A DNA stretch of 64,000 bases, from contig NZ_JOEZ01000003.1 in assembly GCF_000721175.1 (NCBI RefSeq), positions 451,476 through 515,475 on the forward strand, written 5' to 3'. The translations under genes were made by a program, and so were the position numbers. A model generated the notes under the pieces. It searched no databases. It was given only the letters and a program-made list of their open reading frames with translations, and was not told the DNA's origin. This DNA is from Streptomyces anulatus (GTDB taxonomy: Bacteria; Actinomycetota; Actinomycetes; Streptomycetales; Streptomycetaceae). Below, one piece after another: positions 1 to 8,635 of this stretch (positions are counted from its first letter, which is position 1; each line of letters opens with the position of its first letter).

Positions 1-1040
1 GCCTTCAGCTCGCTCAGGTACGTGCCGTCGGTGAAGGCCAGGTCCACCGCGACATGGGTGGCCGGGTAGTTAAGGTCCGTCTCGCCCATCTGCGGGTAGA
101 CGAGGTAGGACAGCTCGGTGTCCTTCGTGACGGCCGTGTTCACGTCGAAGATCTTGTTGTACGAGTAGGCGCGTCCGTCGGGTGTGTGCGTACCCGCGTA
201 ACGCAGTGCCTTCTTTCCGGTGAATCCCGCCCCCGACTTCGCGGTGGGGGATCCGGAGGGGCCACGGTCGGGCTGACTGCGCATCTCGTCGGGCACCGGC
301 GCGGAGGTGTCACCGTTCGAGAACTGAACGTCGGCGAGCTGGAGAACGCCCGCCGCACCGTTGTTCTTCGTGATCTCCAGCCGGAAGTGCTTGTAGGCGG
401 CATCGGCCGTGAAGTCGTACGTCTTGGTTTCGTGCCGCTTGGCGAAGGTCTCGCCGGTGCGGGTGTCGAGGTCGGTCCACTCCCTGCCGTCCGCCGAGCC
501 CTTGAGCGTCCAGTCCTTCGGGTCGCGCTCGGCGTGGTCGTTGGCCGAAGTGAGGGCGTACGTCACGACCTTGACGGGTTCCTCCAGATCGAACTCCACC
601 CAGCCGGTGGGCTTGAAGGTGAGCCACTTGGAGCCCGGCTCGACGTCGACGAGGTTCTCCTTGACCTCGCCGCCGGCGGTGTTCTCGGCGCTCGCGCGGA
701 GCTCCGTCACCCGGTCGGTGACATTGCCCGGTATGCCGGAGGAGAAGCCTCCGTCGACGCCGGAGGAGCGCTTCTCGCCGTCGGGGCCCTCCTCGACGGT
801 GCCGCGCCAGTCCGGCTGCCTCTCGTCCGCCTCGAACGAGGAGCTGAACGTCCGCTCGCCGGACGGCTTCCGGTCCGGCGAGGAGGGTTGTGCGGTGGCG
901 ACCGCGGGGGCGATCACCACCAGGGCGAGGGATGCCGCCAGGGCGGCTGCTGTGGGGGTCCGTCTCCGGCGGAGGGCCGGGCGGGGGACCGCGTGTGGGG
1001 CCTTGTCGGAGCCGTGGTCGAGGCCGCGTGGTGGCTGCAT
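1..1040 (-). CDS. GH92 family alpha-mannosidase, 5' part only
   Basis: Probable secreted exo-alpha-mannosidase of glycoside hydrolase family 92. Only the first ~346 codons lie in the window; the catalytic part runs off the left edge. Reading the minus strand from ATG at 1040, residues ~1-50 form a Sec signal peptide (RRRR, a long Ala/Leu/Val stretch, then an ATA cleavage site). Residues ~85-210 look like an F5/8 type C (discoidin) carbohydrate-binding domain, with motifs such as GSKWLTF, WVEFDLEEPV and WTLKGSADGREW. After residue ~230 the start of the GH92 beta-sandwich appears (KALRYAG, YNKIFDVNT, TELSYLVYP). The start is set by GGAGG at 1052-1056, about 11 bases upstream. A GACAACGTTGTC palindrome sits in its promoter region, so control by a sugar-responsive repressor is likely. 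The family call is from motif memory; specificity for alpha-1,2 linkages is inferred. Confidence 0.82.
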   Translation of the reverse strand, partial: MQPPRGLDHGSDKAPHAVPRPALRRRRTPTAAALAASLALVVIAPAVATAQPSSPDRKPSGERTFSSSFEADERQPDWRGTVEEGPDGEKRSSGVDGGFSSGIPGNVTDRVTELRASAENTAGGEVKENLVDVEPGSKWLTFKPTGWVEFDLEEPVKVVTYALTSANDHAERDPKDWTLKGSADGREWTDLDTRTGETFAKRHETKTYDFTADAAYKHFRLEITKNNGAAGVLQLADVQFSNGDTSAPVPDEMRSQPDRGPSGSPTAKSGAGFTGKKALRYAGTHTPDGRAYSYNKIFDVNTAVTKDTELSYLVYPQMGETDLNYPATHVAVDLAFTDGTYLSELK

Positions 1041-1072
1041 GCCGAGCCGTTCCTCCCCGGGAAAATGCAATG

Positions 1073-1084
1073 GACAACGTTGTC
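1073..1084. promoter_or_regulatory. Operator-like perfect palindrome upstream of the GH92 gene
   Basis: GACAACGTTGTC is a perfect 12-bp palindrome 33-44 bases upstream of the GH92 start codon. It shares the half-site CGTTGTCAT with the imperfect palindrome in front of xylF (6339-6365). LacI- and ROK-type sugar repressors bind sites of this form; which protein binds here is inferred, not shown. Confidence 0.6.
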
Positions 1085-1284
1085 ATGGCGGGATGCAAGG
1101 TCCAGTAGGGATCCAAGTGACGGGACGTGTCAAGGGTGTTGCCGCGGGGTCCGCCGGCGAATCGGCCGGAATGGGGAAATAGCCGCCGCGGGTGGAGGGT
1201 GCGGGGTGCCGAGGTGTCCGTGAGGTCTCAACTCGGGAAAGACTGCCGCCCAAACCTGCTTTCGATCTTGCTCAGTCGGCGACA

Positions 1285-1300
1285 AGTGGACTATACCTGT
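1285..1300. promoter_or_regulatory. Possible DasR-type (dre) site upstream of ngcE
   Basis: AGTGGACTATACCTGT matches the DasR operator pattern AGTGGTCTATACCACT at 13 of 16 positions and lies about 250 bases upstream of ngcE. DasR is the GntR-family N-acetylglucosamine regulator of Streptomyces, which would suit an N-acetylglucosamine/chitobiose importer. The distance from the gene is large and the right half is imperfect. Confidence 0.4.
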
Positions 1301-1475
1301 CGGCATCCGCACGGCCGCTTCACGCGGACGTGCGCACGGGGGAAGCAGGGACGGTTGCGAGGACGCCGGGCGCGTACTCGCTGTACGGTCACCCGAAATC
1401 CCCACTGCACCGGCGTGTCCGGTACATCTGTATATCCGCACGACCCAAGCGCAACTGACCGCGGTGGCGGGACCC

Positions 1476-1490
1476 TTCGCCTGAGGCGAA
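1476..1490. promoter_or_regulatory. TTCGCC-TGA-GGCGAA palindrome before ngcE
   Basis: A perfect 6-bp inverted repeat with a 3-nt centre followed by TTTT, 57 bases upstream of the ngcE ATG. It could be an operator or a short stem-loop in the leader. The rest of 1041-1546 holds only this, the two sites above and no convincing gene. Confidence 0.35.
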
Positions 1491-1546
1491 TTTTCGACGG
1501 GTGACCGGTACACCGCCTGAGTCCTGGAGAAGGCGAGGACTTGAGC

Positions 1547-2992
1547 ATGGGATCCACCTCCGCCCACAACAATGAGGGCCTTGGCCGTCGCGATCTGATC
1601 AAGCGTTCTGCCGCACTCGGCCTGATCGCTGTTCCGACGATGAGCTTCCTGTCCGCCTGCGCGAGCGGCGACAGCGGCAGCGACGACAAGGTCGAAAAGG
1701 GCGAAAAGACCGAGAAGAACCCGCTGGCCGTCAACGGCAGCGCACCGCTGGAGATCGTCATCTTCGACGGTGGCTTCGGCACCAAGTACGCCGAGGACGC
1801 CAAGGCCGTCTACGAGAAGACCTATCCCGACGCGAAGGTCAAGTTCTCCGCGACGCAGAAGATCCAGTCGGTTCTTCAGCCGCGGTTCAACGGTGGCACC
1901 CCGCCGGACCTGATCGACAACTCCGGCGCCCAGCAGATGGACATGGGCGTCCTGGTCGGCAAGAAGCAACTCACCGACCTGACCCCGCTGCTCGACGCGC
2001 CCTCCATCGACGACCCCGCCAAGAAGGTCCGCGACACCCTGCGGCCGGGCATCGTCGAGATGGGCCAGTTCGACGGCGACCCGGTCTGGATCATGTACTA
2101 CGCGTACACGGTCTACGGCGTCTGGTACTCGCAGACCGCGCTGGAGAAGCTCGACGCCACGTACCCGGAGACCTGGGACGACATGCTCGCGCTCTGCGCG
2201 AAGGCGAAGAAGAAGGGCATCGCCGGCTGGACCTACCCCGGCAAGCACCCCTACTACCTCCCCTTCTCGCTGTACCCCTTCATCGCCAAGATCGGCGGCG
2301 TCGAGGTCCTCGACGCGATCGACAACCTGGAGCCGAAGGCCTGGGAGCACCCCGCGGTCAAGGCGGCCTTCGAGGCGTACTACGAGCTCGTCGCCAAGGA
2401 CTACATCCTCGAGGGCACCCCGGGCCTGGACCACCGCGGTTCCCAGGGCGCGTGGGCCCGCGGCAAGGCGCTGTTCATCCCGAACGGCTCCTGGGTCGAG
2501 AACGAGGAAGCGGCGATCATCCCCAAGGACTTCAAGCTGTCCGTGGGCGCTCCCTCCAGCCTCGACTCCTCGGACAAGATGCCCTTCGGCACCCTCTGGG
2601 CGTCCGGCGGCGAGCCGTTCATCGTCCCGAGCAAGGCGAAGAACCCCGAGGGCGGCATGGAGCAGCTGCGCATCATGCTCAGCGAGGCCTCCTCCAAGTC
2701 CTTCACCACGAGCACCAAGTCGCTCTCCGCCTTCAACGGCGGCACGGACGGCATCGAGCTCTCCGACGGCCTGAAGTCCGGTGTCGCCGCACTGGAGAAG
2801 GCCGGCACCAACGTGGTCAACCCGCGCCTGCAGGACTGGTACGTGAAGCTCCAGAAGGAGCAGATCGGTGTCGCCGCGCTCGGCGAGATGATGGCAGGCC
2901 GCGCCAAGCCCGCCGAGACCATCAAGAAGATCCAGGCCTTCGCCGACGCGACCGCCAAGGACCAGTCCATCAAGCACTTCAAGCACCAGTGA
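1547..2992 (+). CDS. ngcE: N-acetylglucosamine/chitobiose ABC transporter, binding lipoprotein NgcE
   Basis: Extracellular solute-binding lipoprotein of a CUT1 carbohydrate ABC importer (SBP family 1). The N-terminus has a twin-arginine motif (GRRDLIKRS) followed by a hydrophobic stretch and a lipobox LSAC, so the protein is probably exported by Tat and lipid-anchored at that Cys. About 481 residues is usual for NgcE. I chose ATG 1547 over the in-frame TTG at 1541 because GAGGA at 1535-1539 is 7 bases from the ATG. It is followed by two permease genes on the same strand and has no ATPase gene nearby, as expected for Streptomyces CUT1 systems that share MsiK. The ligand call rests on similarity to S. 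olivaceoviridis/S. coelicolor NgcE as I remember it. The adjacent alpha-mannosidase leaves mannose-containing glycans as an alternative. Confidence 0.75.
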   Translation: MGSTSAHNNEGLGRRDLIKRSAALGLIAVPTMSFLSACASGDSGSDDKVEKGEKTEKNPLAVNGSAPLEIVIFDGGFGTKYAEDAKAVYEKTYPDAKVKFSATQKIQSVLQPRFNGGTPPDLIDNSGAQQMDMGVLVGKKQLTDLTPLLDAPSIDDPAKKVRDTLRPGIVEMGQFDGDPVWIMYYAYTVYGVWYSQTALEKLDATYPETWDDMLALCAKAKKKGIAGWTYPGKHPYYLPFSLYPFIAKIGGVEVLDAIDNLEPKAWEHPAVKAAFEAYYELVAKDYILEGTPGLDHRGSQGAWARGKALFIPNGSWVENEEAAIIPKDFKLSVGAPSSLDSSDKMPFGTLWASGGEPFIVPSKAKNPEGGMEQLRIMLSEASSKSFTTSTKSLSAFNGGTDGIELSDGLKSGVAALEKAGTNVVNPRLQDWYVKLQKEQIGVAALGEMMAGRAKPAETIKKIQAFADATAKDQSIKHFKHQ

Positions 2993-3041
2993 CCACGCGT
3001 CACCAGCGGCGGGCAGCAGGGGAAGGTCGGAGTCGGTAACG

Positions 3042-3962
3042 ATGCAACACGGTAAATACCGGTTCATAGTCGGGTTCTTGGTGGTCCCGATGGCGTTGTA
3101 CGTCATCTTCGTCATCTGGCCCTTCATCCAGTCCATCTACTACTCGTTCACGGACTGGACGGGGCTGAGTCCCGACTTCAAGATGGTCGGGTTCGACAAC
3201 TACACCAAGATGCTCGACGACGACATCTTCTGGAAATCGCTGCAGCACAGTGTGCTGCTGGCCGTTCTGCTGCCGCTGGTGACGCTGGGGCTCGCGCTCT
3301 TCTTCGCCTTCATGCTCAACGTGGGCGGTCGGCGCCGCAAGGGCGCCGCCGTCACCGGCGTACGGGGCTCGGGCTTCTACAAGATCGCGTACTTCTTCCC
3401 GCAGGTGCTCTCGATCGCGATCGTGGCCATCCTGTTCCAGTTCGCCTTCGACCCGGCCCAGGGCATGATCAACGGCACGCTCAAGGCCGTGGGGTTCAGC
3501 GACGTACCGGACTGGCTGGGCGATCCGCAGCTGGCCCTGTGGTGCATCATGGCGGTGCTCGTCTGGTGCACGACCGGCTTCTTCGTGGTGCTGTTCTCCG
3601 CGGGCATGGCCTCCATCCCCAAGGACTTCTACGAAGCCGCCCTGCTGGACGGGGCGAGCCGCTTCACGACCTTCTTCCGGATCACGCTGCCCCTGCTGTG
3701 GGACACGGTCCAGTCCGGCTGGGTCTACATGGGCATCCTGGCGCTCGGCGCCGAGGGCTTCGCCATCGTCCACATCATGAGCGTCGGCCCCGGTGGGCCC
3801 GACTACTCGACCACCGTCCTGCCGCTGTACGTCTACCAGTCGGCGTTCCGTGACGGACAGGCGGGCTACGCGACCACGATCGGTGTCGCCCTGCTCATCG
3901 TGACCCTGGCGTTCGCCGCCATCGTCATGCGGGTGGGCCGGCGCGAGCGGCTGGAGTTCTGA
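3042..3962 (+). CDS. ngcF: Sugar ABC transporter permease NgcF
   Basis: Inner-membrane permease of the same CUT1 importer (MalF/UgpA type), 306 residues, about six transmembrane helices. The first is at residues ~8-30 (FIVGFLVVPMALYVIFVIWP). The EAA loop that contacts the ATPase is present as EAALLDGASRFTTFFRITLP at about residue 198. The gene starts 49 bases after ngcE and its TGA overlaps the ATG of ngcG by one base, so the three genes are one operon with translational coupling between the permeases. Confidence 0.85.
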   Translation: MQHGKYRFIVGFLVVPMALYVIFVIWPFIQSIYYSFTDWTGLSPDFKMVGFDNYTKMLDDDIFWKSLQHSVLLAVLLPLVTLGLALFFAFMLNVGGRRRKGAAVTGVRGSGFYKIAYFFPQVLSIAIVAILFQFAFDPAQGMINGTLKAVGFSDVPDWLGDPQLALWCIMAVLVWCTTGFFVVLFSAGMASIPKDFYEAALLDGASRFTTFFRITLPLLWDTVQSGWVYMGILALGAEGFAIVHIMSVGPGGPDYSTTVLPLYVYQSAFRDGQAGYATTIGVALLIVTLAFAAIVMRVGRRERLEF

Positions 3963-4912
3963 TGAAGACCACTGACACCCCTCCCTCCGGGCCCTCCGGG
4001 CCCCCCTCCGACGCCGACGCGGCCAAGGTCCCGGCCCAGCGCACCGGCCCGGTGGGCAAGAGCCCGTCGGCCCCCGCGAAGAGCAGTGAGGGCCAGGTCC
4101 TCAACGTCTTCTCGCACGGCATGCTCGTGCTGTGGGCGATCATGGTCGTCCTGCCGCTGTTCTGGGCGGTGATGTCCTCGTTCAAGACCGACTCGGACAT
4201 CTTCAACACGCCGTGGTCGCTGCCCAGTTCGCTGAACTTCGACAGCTGGGGCCGGGCCTGGAGCCAGGCCCACATGAGCGAGTACTTCCTGAACACCATC
4301 CTGGTGGTGGGCGGGTCGCTCGTCGGCACCCTGGTTCTCGGCTCCATGGCCGCCTATGTGCTCGCCCGCTTCGAGTTCCCCGGCAACCGCTTCATTTACT
4401 TCTTGTTCGTCGGCGGCATGAGCTTCCCGATCATGCTGGCGCTGGTCCCGTTGTTCTACGTCATGGACAACATGGGGCTGCTGAACACGATCCACGGCCT
4501 GATCCTCGTGTACATCGCGTACTCGCTGCCGTTCACCGTGTTCTTCCTGACCTCGTTCTTCCGTACGCTGCCGACCTCGGTGGCGGAGGCGTCGATCATC
4601 GACGGGGCCTCGCACACCCGGACGTTCTTCCAGGTCATGCTGCCGATGGCCAAGCCCGGCCTGATCAGCGTCGGCATCTTCAACTTCCTGGGGCAGTGGA
4701 ACCAGTACATGCTGCCGACGGTGCTGAACACCGACCCGGAGAAGCGGGTACTGGCCCAGGGCCTGGTGGAGCTGGCCTCCAGCCAGGGCTACAAGGGCGA
4801 CTACTCCGGCCTCTTCGCCGGCCTGGTGATCGCGATGCTGCCCGTGCTGGCGGCGTACATCATCTTCCAGCGCCAGGTCGTCTCCGGCCTGACGGCGGGC
4901 GCCCTGAAGTAG
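3962..4912 (+). CDS. ngcG: Sugar ABC transporter permease NgcG
   Basis: Second permease of the importer (MalG/UgpE type), 316 residues. A Pro/Ala-rich cytoplasmic N-terminal extension of ~40 residues precedes the first membrane helix (VLWAIMVVLPLFWAVM). The EAA motif is EASIIDGASHTRTFFQVMLP, about residue 210. It would pair with NgcF in the membrane and be energised by a shared ATPase encoded elsewhere. A very strong hairpin follows the stop codon, so the operon ends here. Confidence 0.85.
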   Translation: MKTTDTPPSGPSGPPSDADAAKVPAQRTGPVGKSPSAPAKSSEGQVLNVFSHGMLVLWAIMVVLPLFWAVMSSFKTDSDIFNTPWSLPSSLNFDSWGRAWSQAHMSEYFLNTILVVGGSLVGTLVLGSMAAYVLARFEFPGNRFIYFLFVGGMSFPIMLALVPLFYVMDNMGLLNTIHGLILVYIAYSLPFTVFFLTSFFRTLPTSVAEASIIDGASHTRTFFQVMLPMAKPGLISVGIFNFLGQWNQYMLPTVLNTDPEKRVLAQGLVELASSQGYKGDYSGLFAGLVIAMLPVLAAYIIFQRQVVSGLTAGALK

Positions 4913-4927
4913 GCCACATCCCGGAAA

Positions 4928-4974
4928 CGGCCCGGTGCCCCGGCGGAGGAATCCTCCGCCGGGGCACCGGGCCG
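4928..4974 (+). terminator. Terminator of ngcEFG
   Basis: A 23-bp perfect inverted repeat (CGGCCCGGTGCCCCGGCGGAGGA and its complement) with a one-base centre lies 15 bases after the ngcG stop. No T-run follows, as is common in Streptomyces. Confidence 0.85.
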
Positions 4975-5124
4975 TCTGCGTGCGGGTGAGCCCCGGCCCG
5001 CTCAGGTCTTGACGGGAGGCACCCCCGAACGGTCAGCTTAGAGTTCACATGTTGGAGGAAGCCGGGGTCTCATCGCTGCGGCCCCGGCCGGGGCGGTCTT
5101 CAGGACCGCCCGCCAAGGGCAGGA

Positions 5125-6336
5125 GTGGATGAGTCGATGGAGACTCCCGGGTCGCAGACATCGCTGCACAGGGCCAATCTGGAGCGGGTCGTACGCGCCG
5201 TACGGATGGCGGGATCGCTCACCCAGGCGGAGATCGCCCGGAGCACCGGGCTCTCCGCAGCCACGGTCTCCAATATCGTCCGCGAGCTGAAGGACGGCGG
5301 GACGGTCGAGGTCACCCCCACCTCGGCGGGCGGCCGACGGGCCCGCAGCGTCTCGCTCAGCGGTGACGCGGGCATCGTCATCGGCGTCGACTTCGGCCAT
5401 ACGCATCTGCGCGTGGCCGTCGGCAACCTCGCCCACCAGGTGCTGGCCGAGGAGTCCGAGCCGCTGGACGTCGACGCCTCGTCCGCCGAAGGCTTCGACC
5501 GGGCGGAAGTGCTGGTCAAGCGGCTGATCGAGGCCACCGGGATCGGCCCGGACAAGGTGATCGGCATCGGGCTCGGCGTGCCGGGCCCCATCGACGTCGA
5601 GTCCGGCACGCTGGGCTCCACCTCGATCCTGCCGGGCTGGACGGGCATCAACCCCAGCGAGGAGCTGTCCGGCCGCCTCGGCGTGCCCGTGTACGTCGAC
5701 AACGACGCCAACCTCGGGGCGCTCGGCGAGCTGGTCTGGGGGAGCGGGAGGGGTGTCAAGGACCTCGCGTACATCAAGGTGGCCAGCGGCGTCGGCGCCG
5801 GTCTGGTGATCGACGGGAACATCTACCGCGGCCCGGGAGGCACGGCCGGCGAGATCGGGCACATCACGCTCGACGAGTCGGGCCCCGTCTGCCGCTGCGG
5901 CAACCGCGGCTGCCTGGAGACCTTCACCGCCGCCCGCTACGTCCTGCCCCTGCTCCAGCCCAGCCACGGCCCCGGGCTCACCATGGAGCGGGTGGTCCAG
6001 CTGGCCCGGGAGGGCGATCCGGGCTGCCGCCGGGTGATCGGCGACGTGGGCCGCCACATAGGCAGCGGCGTGGCCAACCTGTGCAATCTGCTCAACCCCA
6101 GCCGCGTCGTGCTCGGAGGCTCGCTGGCGGAGGCCGGGGAGCTGGTCCTGGGGCCCATACGGGACTCCGTGTCGCGCTACGCGATCCCCAGCGCCGCCCG
6201 GCAGCTCTCGGTGCTGCCCGGCGCGCTCGGCGGCCGTGCCGAGGTGCTGGGGGCGCTCGCCCTGGTGCTGAGCGAGATGGGGGATTCAACCCTTTTGGAG
6301 AGCACCCTCCCCGCGGCGACTCCTGCCTTCACTTAG
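5125..6336 (+). CDS. rok7B7: ROK-family transcriptional regulator (Rok7B7-like)
   Basis: DNA-binding ROK regulator, 403 residues. The N-terminal winged helix-turn-helix (residues ~20-75) has the recognition segment TQAEIARSTGLSAATVSNIV. The ROK sugar-kinase-like domain follows, with VIGVDFGHTHLRVAVG as phosphate-binding motif and a zinc motif CRCGNRGCLE. It lies between the ngcEFG-type genes and xylFGH, the same context as S. coelicolor rok7B7, a regulator of xylose uptake and carbon catabolite control. GTG 5125 is taken as start. ATG 5137 (METPGSQ) is an equally possible start because AGGAG at 5121-5125 sits 11 bases before it. An operator-like repeat immediately downstream, in front of xylF, is its probable target (inferred). 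Confidence 0.82.
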   Translation: MDESMETPGSQTSLHRANLERVVRAVRMAGSLTQAEIARSTGLSAATVSNIVRELKDGGTVEVTPTSAGGRRARSVSLSGDAGIVIGVDFGHTHLRVAVGNLAHQVLAEESEPLDVDASSAEGFDRAEVLVKRLIEATGIGPDKVIGIGLGVPGPIDVESGTLGSTSILPGWTGINPSEELSGRLGVPVYVDNDANLGALGELVWGSGRGVKDLAYIKVASGVGAGLVIDGNIYRGPGGTAGEIGHITLDESGPVCRCGNRGCLETFTAARYVLPLLQPSHGPGLTMERVVQLAREGDPGCRRVIGDVGRHIGSGVANLCNLLNPSRVVLGGSLAEAGELVLGPIRDSVSRYAIPSAARQLSVLPGALGGRAEVLGALALVLSEMGDSTLLESTLPAATPAFT

Positions 6337-6338
6337 AT

Positions 6339-6365
6339 AACGAATGGCACCGTTGTCATCTCGTT
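6339..6365. promoter_or_regulatory. Nested inverted repeat operator upstream of xylF
   Basis: An outer AACGA/TCGTT repeat encloses an imperfect palindrome ATGGCACCGTTGTCAT (12 of 16 symmetric positions). It begins three bases after the ROK regulator stop codon and about 90 bases before xylF. It shares CGTTGTCAT with the GH92 operator at 1073-1084. Probable binding site of the neighbouring ROK protein. Confidence 0.6.
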
Positions 6366-6456
6366 AAGGATTTACTCCTTGACGCTGACGCTGGGGCCGA
6401 GTTGACTTCCAGCCACCTCGGCCGCAACGTCGCGGCCTCGTCAGGGAGGTTCGAGA

Positions 6457-7569
6457 ATGAACACGCGTATGCGTCGTGCCGCCGTTGCCGTTGCCGCCAC
6501 CACGATGGCGATCTCGCTGGCCGCTTGCGGGAGCGCCAAGGAGTCCGGCGACAAGGCCGAACAGGGCTCGGAGAAGAAGGGCGACGACCTGAAGATAGGT
6601 CTGCTCCTCCCCGAGAACCAGACGGCCCGTTACGAGAAGTTCGACCGGCCGATCATCGAGAAGAAGATCAGCGAGCTCACCGGCGGCAAGGCGGAGGTCG
6701 TCTACGCCAACGCCAAGCAGGATGCGAACACGCAGTCGCAGCAGGTCGACACCATGATCACCAACAAGGTCGACGCGCTCATCGTCGGCGCGGTGGACGC
6801 CAAGGCGATCGCGAACAGTGTCAAGAAGGCCAAGGACGAGGGCATCCCCGTCGTCGCCTTCGACCGCCTCGCCGAGGGCCCCATCGACGCGTACACCTCC
6901 TTCGACAACGAAGAGGTCGGCCGGGCCCAGGGCACCGCCCTGCTGGAGGCCCTGGGCGACAAGGCCGACGGCGGCACGATCGTGATGATGAACGGCGCGA
7001 TCACCGACCCGAACGCCGCGCTCTTCAAGAAGGGCGCCAAGTCGGTCCTCGACGGCAAGGTGAAGTACGGCAAGGAGTACGACACCAAGGAGTGGAAGCC
7101 GGAGAACGCCAACGCCAACATGGAAGCGGCGATCACCGCGCTCGGCAAGGACAAGATCGACGGCGTCTACTCCGCCAACGACGGCATGGCGGGCGGCATC
7201 ATCACCGCCCTCAAGGGCGCCGGCCTGTCGCCGCTCCCGCCGGTCACCGGCCAGGACGCCGAACTGGCGGGCGTGCAGCGCATCGTCTCCGGTGAGCAGT
7301 TCATGAGCGTCTACAAGTCCTACCCCGCGGAAGGCATCGTCGCCGCGGAGATGGCCGTCGCCCTCGCCAAGGGCGAGAAGCTCGACTCCATCGCCACCTC
7401 GAAGGTCGACAGCGCCACCACGAAGGGCATCCCGACGGTCCTCGTCCCGGTCGTCTCGCTCACCAAGGACAACATCAAGGACACCGTCATCAAGGACGGC
7501 ATCTGGACGCTGGACGAGATCTGCTCGGCCAAGTACAAGGCCGCCTGCGACAAGATCGGCCTGAAGTAG
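6457..7569 (+). CDS. xylF: D-xylose ABC transporter, substrate-binding lipoprotein XylF
   Basis: Periplasmic-binding-protein-like (Peripla_BP_4) sugar-binding lipoprotein of a CUT2 importer, 370 residues. The signal peptide ends in lipobox LAAC at Cys24. The sugar-binding fold begins at DLKIGLLLPENQTARYEKFD and shows the hallmark NDGMAGG segment. AGGGAGGT at 6442-6449 gives a strong ribosome site for ATG 6457. It is the first gene of xylFGH and sits behind a repressor-like site. A hairpin directly after the gene probably lowers expression of the downstream ATPase and permease relative to the binding protein. The xylose assignment rests on XylF-like sequence and on the rok7B7 context. Confidence 0.8.
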   Translation: MNTRMRRAAVAVAATTMAISLAACGSAKESGDKAEQGSEKKGDDLKIGLLLPENQTARYEKFDRPIIEKKISELTGGKAEVVYANAKQDANTQSQQVDTMITNKVDALIVGAVDAKAIANSVKKAKDEGIPVVAFDRLAEGPIDAYTSFDNEEVGRAQGTALLEALGDKADGGTIVMMNGAITDPNAALFKKGAKSVLDGKVKYGKEYDTKEWKPENANANMEAAITALGKDKIDGVYSANDGMAGGIITALKGAGLSPLPPVTGQDAELAGVQRIVSGEQFMSVYKSYPAEGIVAAEMAVALAKGEKLDSIATSKVDSATTKGIPTVLVPVVSLTKDNIKDTVIKDGIWTLDEICSAKYKAACDKIGLK

Positions 7570-7574
7570 CACCC

Positions 7575-7609
7575 CGGGACCCGGCCCGCCCCCGAGCCGC
7601 CGGGTCCCG
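7575..7609 (+). terminator. Intercistronic hairpin between xylF and xylG
   Basis: Arms CGGGACCCGG and CCGGGTCCCG (10 bp, 15-nt loop) start 6 bases after the xylF stop. Since xylG and xylH follow on the same strand, this is more likely an attenuator or mRNA stabiliser than a full operon end. The rest of 7610-7855 is GC-rich with no gene I can support. Confidence 0.6.
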
Positions 7610-7855
7610 CCCGCCGTGACGCCCACCGCGCCCCCGCGAGGGCCGAGCGGCCCCACCGACCGCGCACGCGACCGCCGCACACCGGCCCGCACGCGCCACG
7701 AGGCCTGTCCGGCGCCCCGCACACCAACCGTCCCGCTACCGGGCGGGGCGCCGGACGGAACGCCCACACCTCATCTGTTCTCTTTGCTCGACACCGCCGC
7801 GCCTTCCCCCGGGTGCGGCATCCCCGCCGGTCAGGCGGCGAAGGAGATGGTTCAT

Positions 7856-8635
7856 GTGTCCGCTACGCCCGTGCTGGCGTTGCGAGGGGTCTCCAAGCGA
7901 TTCGGTGCCGTCCAGGTACTCACCGATGTAGAGCTTGAGGTCCACGCCGGCGAGGTGGTCGCCCTGGTGGGCGACAACGGCGCCGGCAAATCAACGCTGG
8001 TCAAGACGATCGCCGGAGTGCACCCCATCGATGACGGTGTCATCGAGTGGGAGGGCAGGGCCGTGCAGATCGAGAAGCCCCACGACGCCCAGAACCTCGG
8101 CGTCGCGACCGTCTATCAGGACCTCGCGCTGTGCGACAACATCGATGTCGTCGGCAACCTCTACCTCGGCCGGGAACTGCGCAGGTTCGGCATCCTGGAC
8201 GAGGTCGAGATGGAGCGCCGCTCACGCGAGCTGCTGTCCACGCTCTCCATCCGCATCCCGAGCGTCCGCATCCCGATCGCCTCGCTCTCCGGCGGCCAGC
8301 GCCAGACCGTGGCCATCGCCCGGTCGATGCTCGGTGAGCCCCGCCTCGTCATCCTCGACGAGCCGACCGCCGCCCTCGGCGTCGAGCAGACCGCCCAGGT
8401 CCTCGACCTCGTCGAGCGGCTGCGCGAGCGCGGTCACGCGGTCATCCTCATCAGCCACAACATGGCCGATGTGAAGGCCGTCGCCGACAAGGTCGCCGTG
8501 CTCCGGCTGGGCCGGAACAACGGTGTCTTCGATGTGAAGACCACCTCCCAGGAAGAGATCATCTCCGCCATCACGGGCGCCACGGACAACGCCGTGACCC
8601 GACGTGCGGCGCGCAACGCGGAGGTTTCCAAGTGA
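7856..8635 (+). CDS. xylG: Sugar ABC transporter ATP-binding protein XylG (single-domain)
   Basis: ATPase of the CUT2 sugar importer. It has one complete nucleotide-binding domain of ~260 residues: Walker A GDNGAGKST (residues 39-47), signature LSGGQRQ, Walker B LVILDEPTAA and switch His in LISHN. Enteric XylG/RbsA proteins are about 500 residues with two such domains, so this is the half-size form found in actinobacteria. The start is GTG 7856, 9 bases after AAGGAG (7841-7846). ATG 7847 in the same frame abuts the ribosome site and is unlikely. Its stop overlaps the GTG start of xylH by 4 bases, implying translational coupling. Confidence 0.85.
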   Translation: MSATPVLALRGVSKRFGAVQVLTDVELEVHAGEVVALVGDNGAGKSTLVKTIAGVHPIDDGVIEWEGRAVQIEKPHDAQNLGVATVYQDLALCDNIDVVGNLYLGRELRRFGILDEVEMERRSRELLSTLSIRIPSVRIPIASLSGGQRQTVAIARSMLGEPRLVILDEPTAALGVEQTAQVLDLVERLRERGHAVILISHNMADVKAVADKVAVLRLGRNNGVFDVKTTSQEEIISAITGATDNAVTRRAARNAEVSK

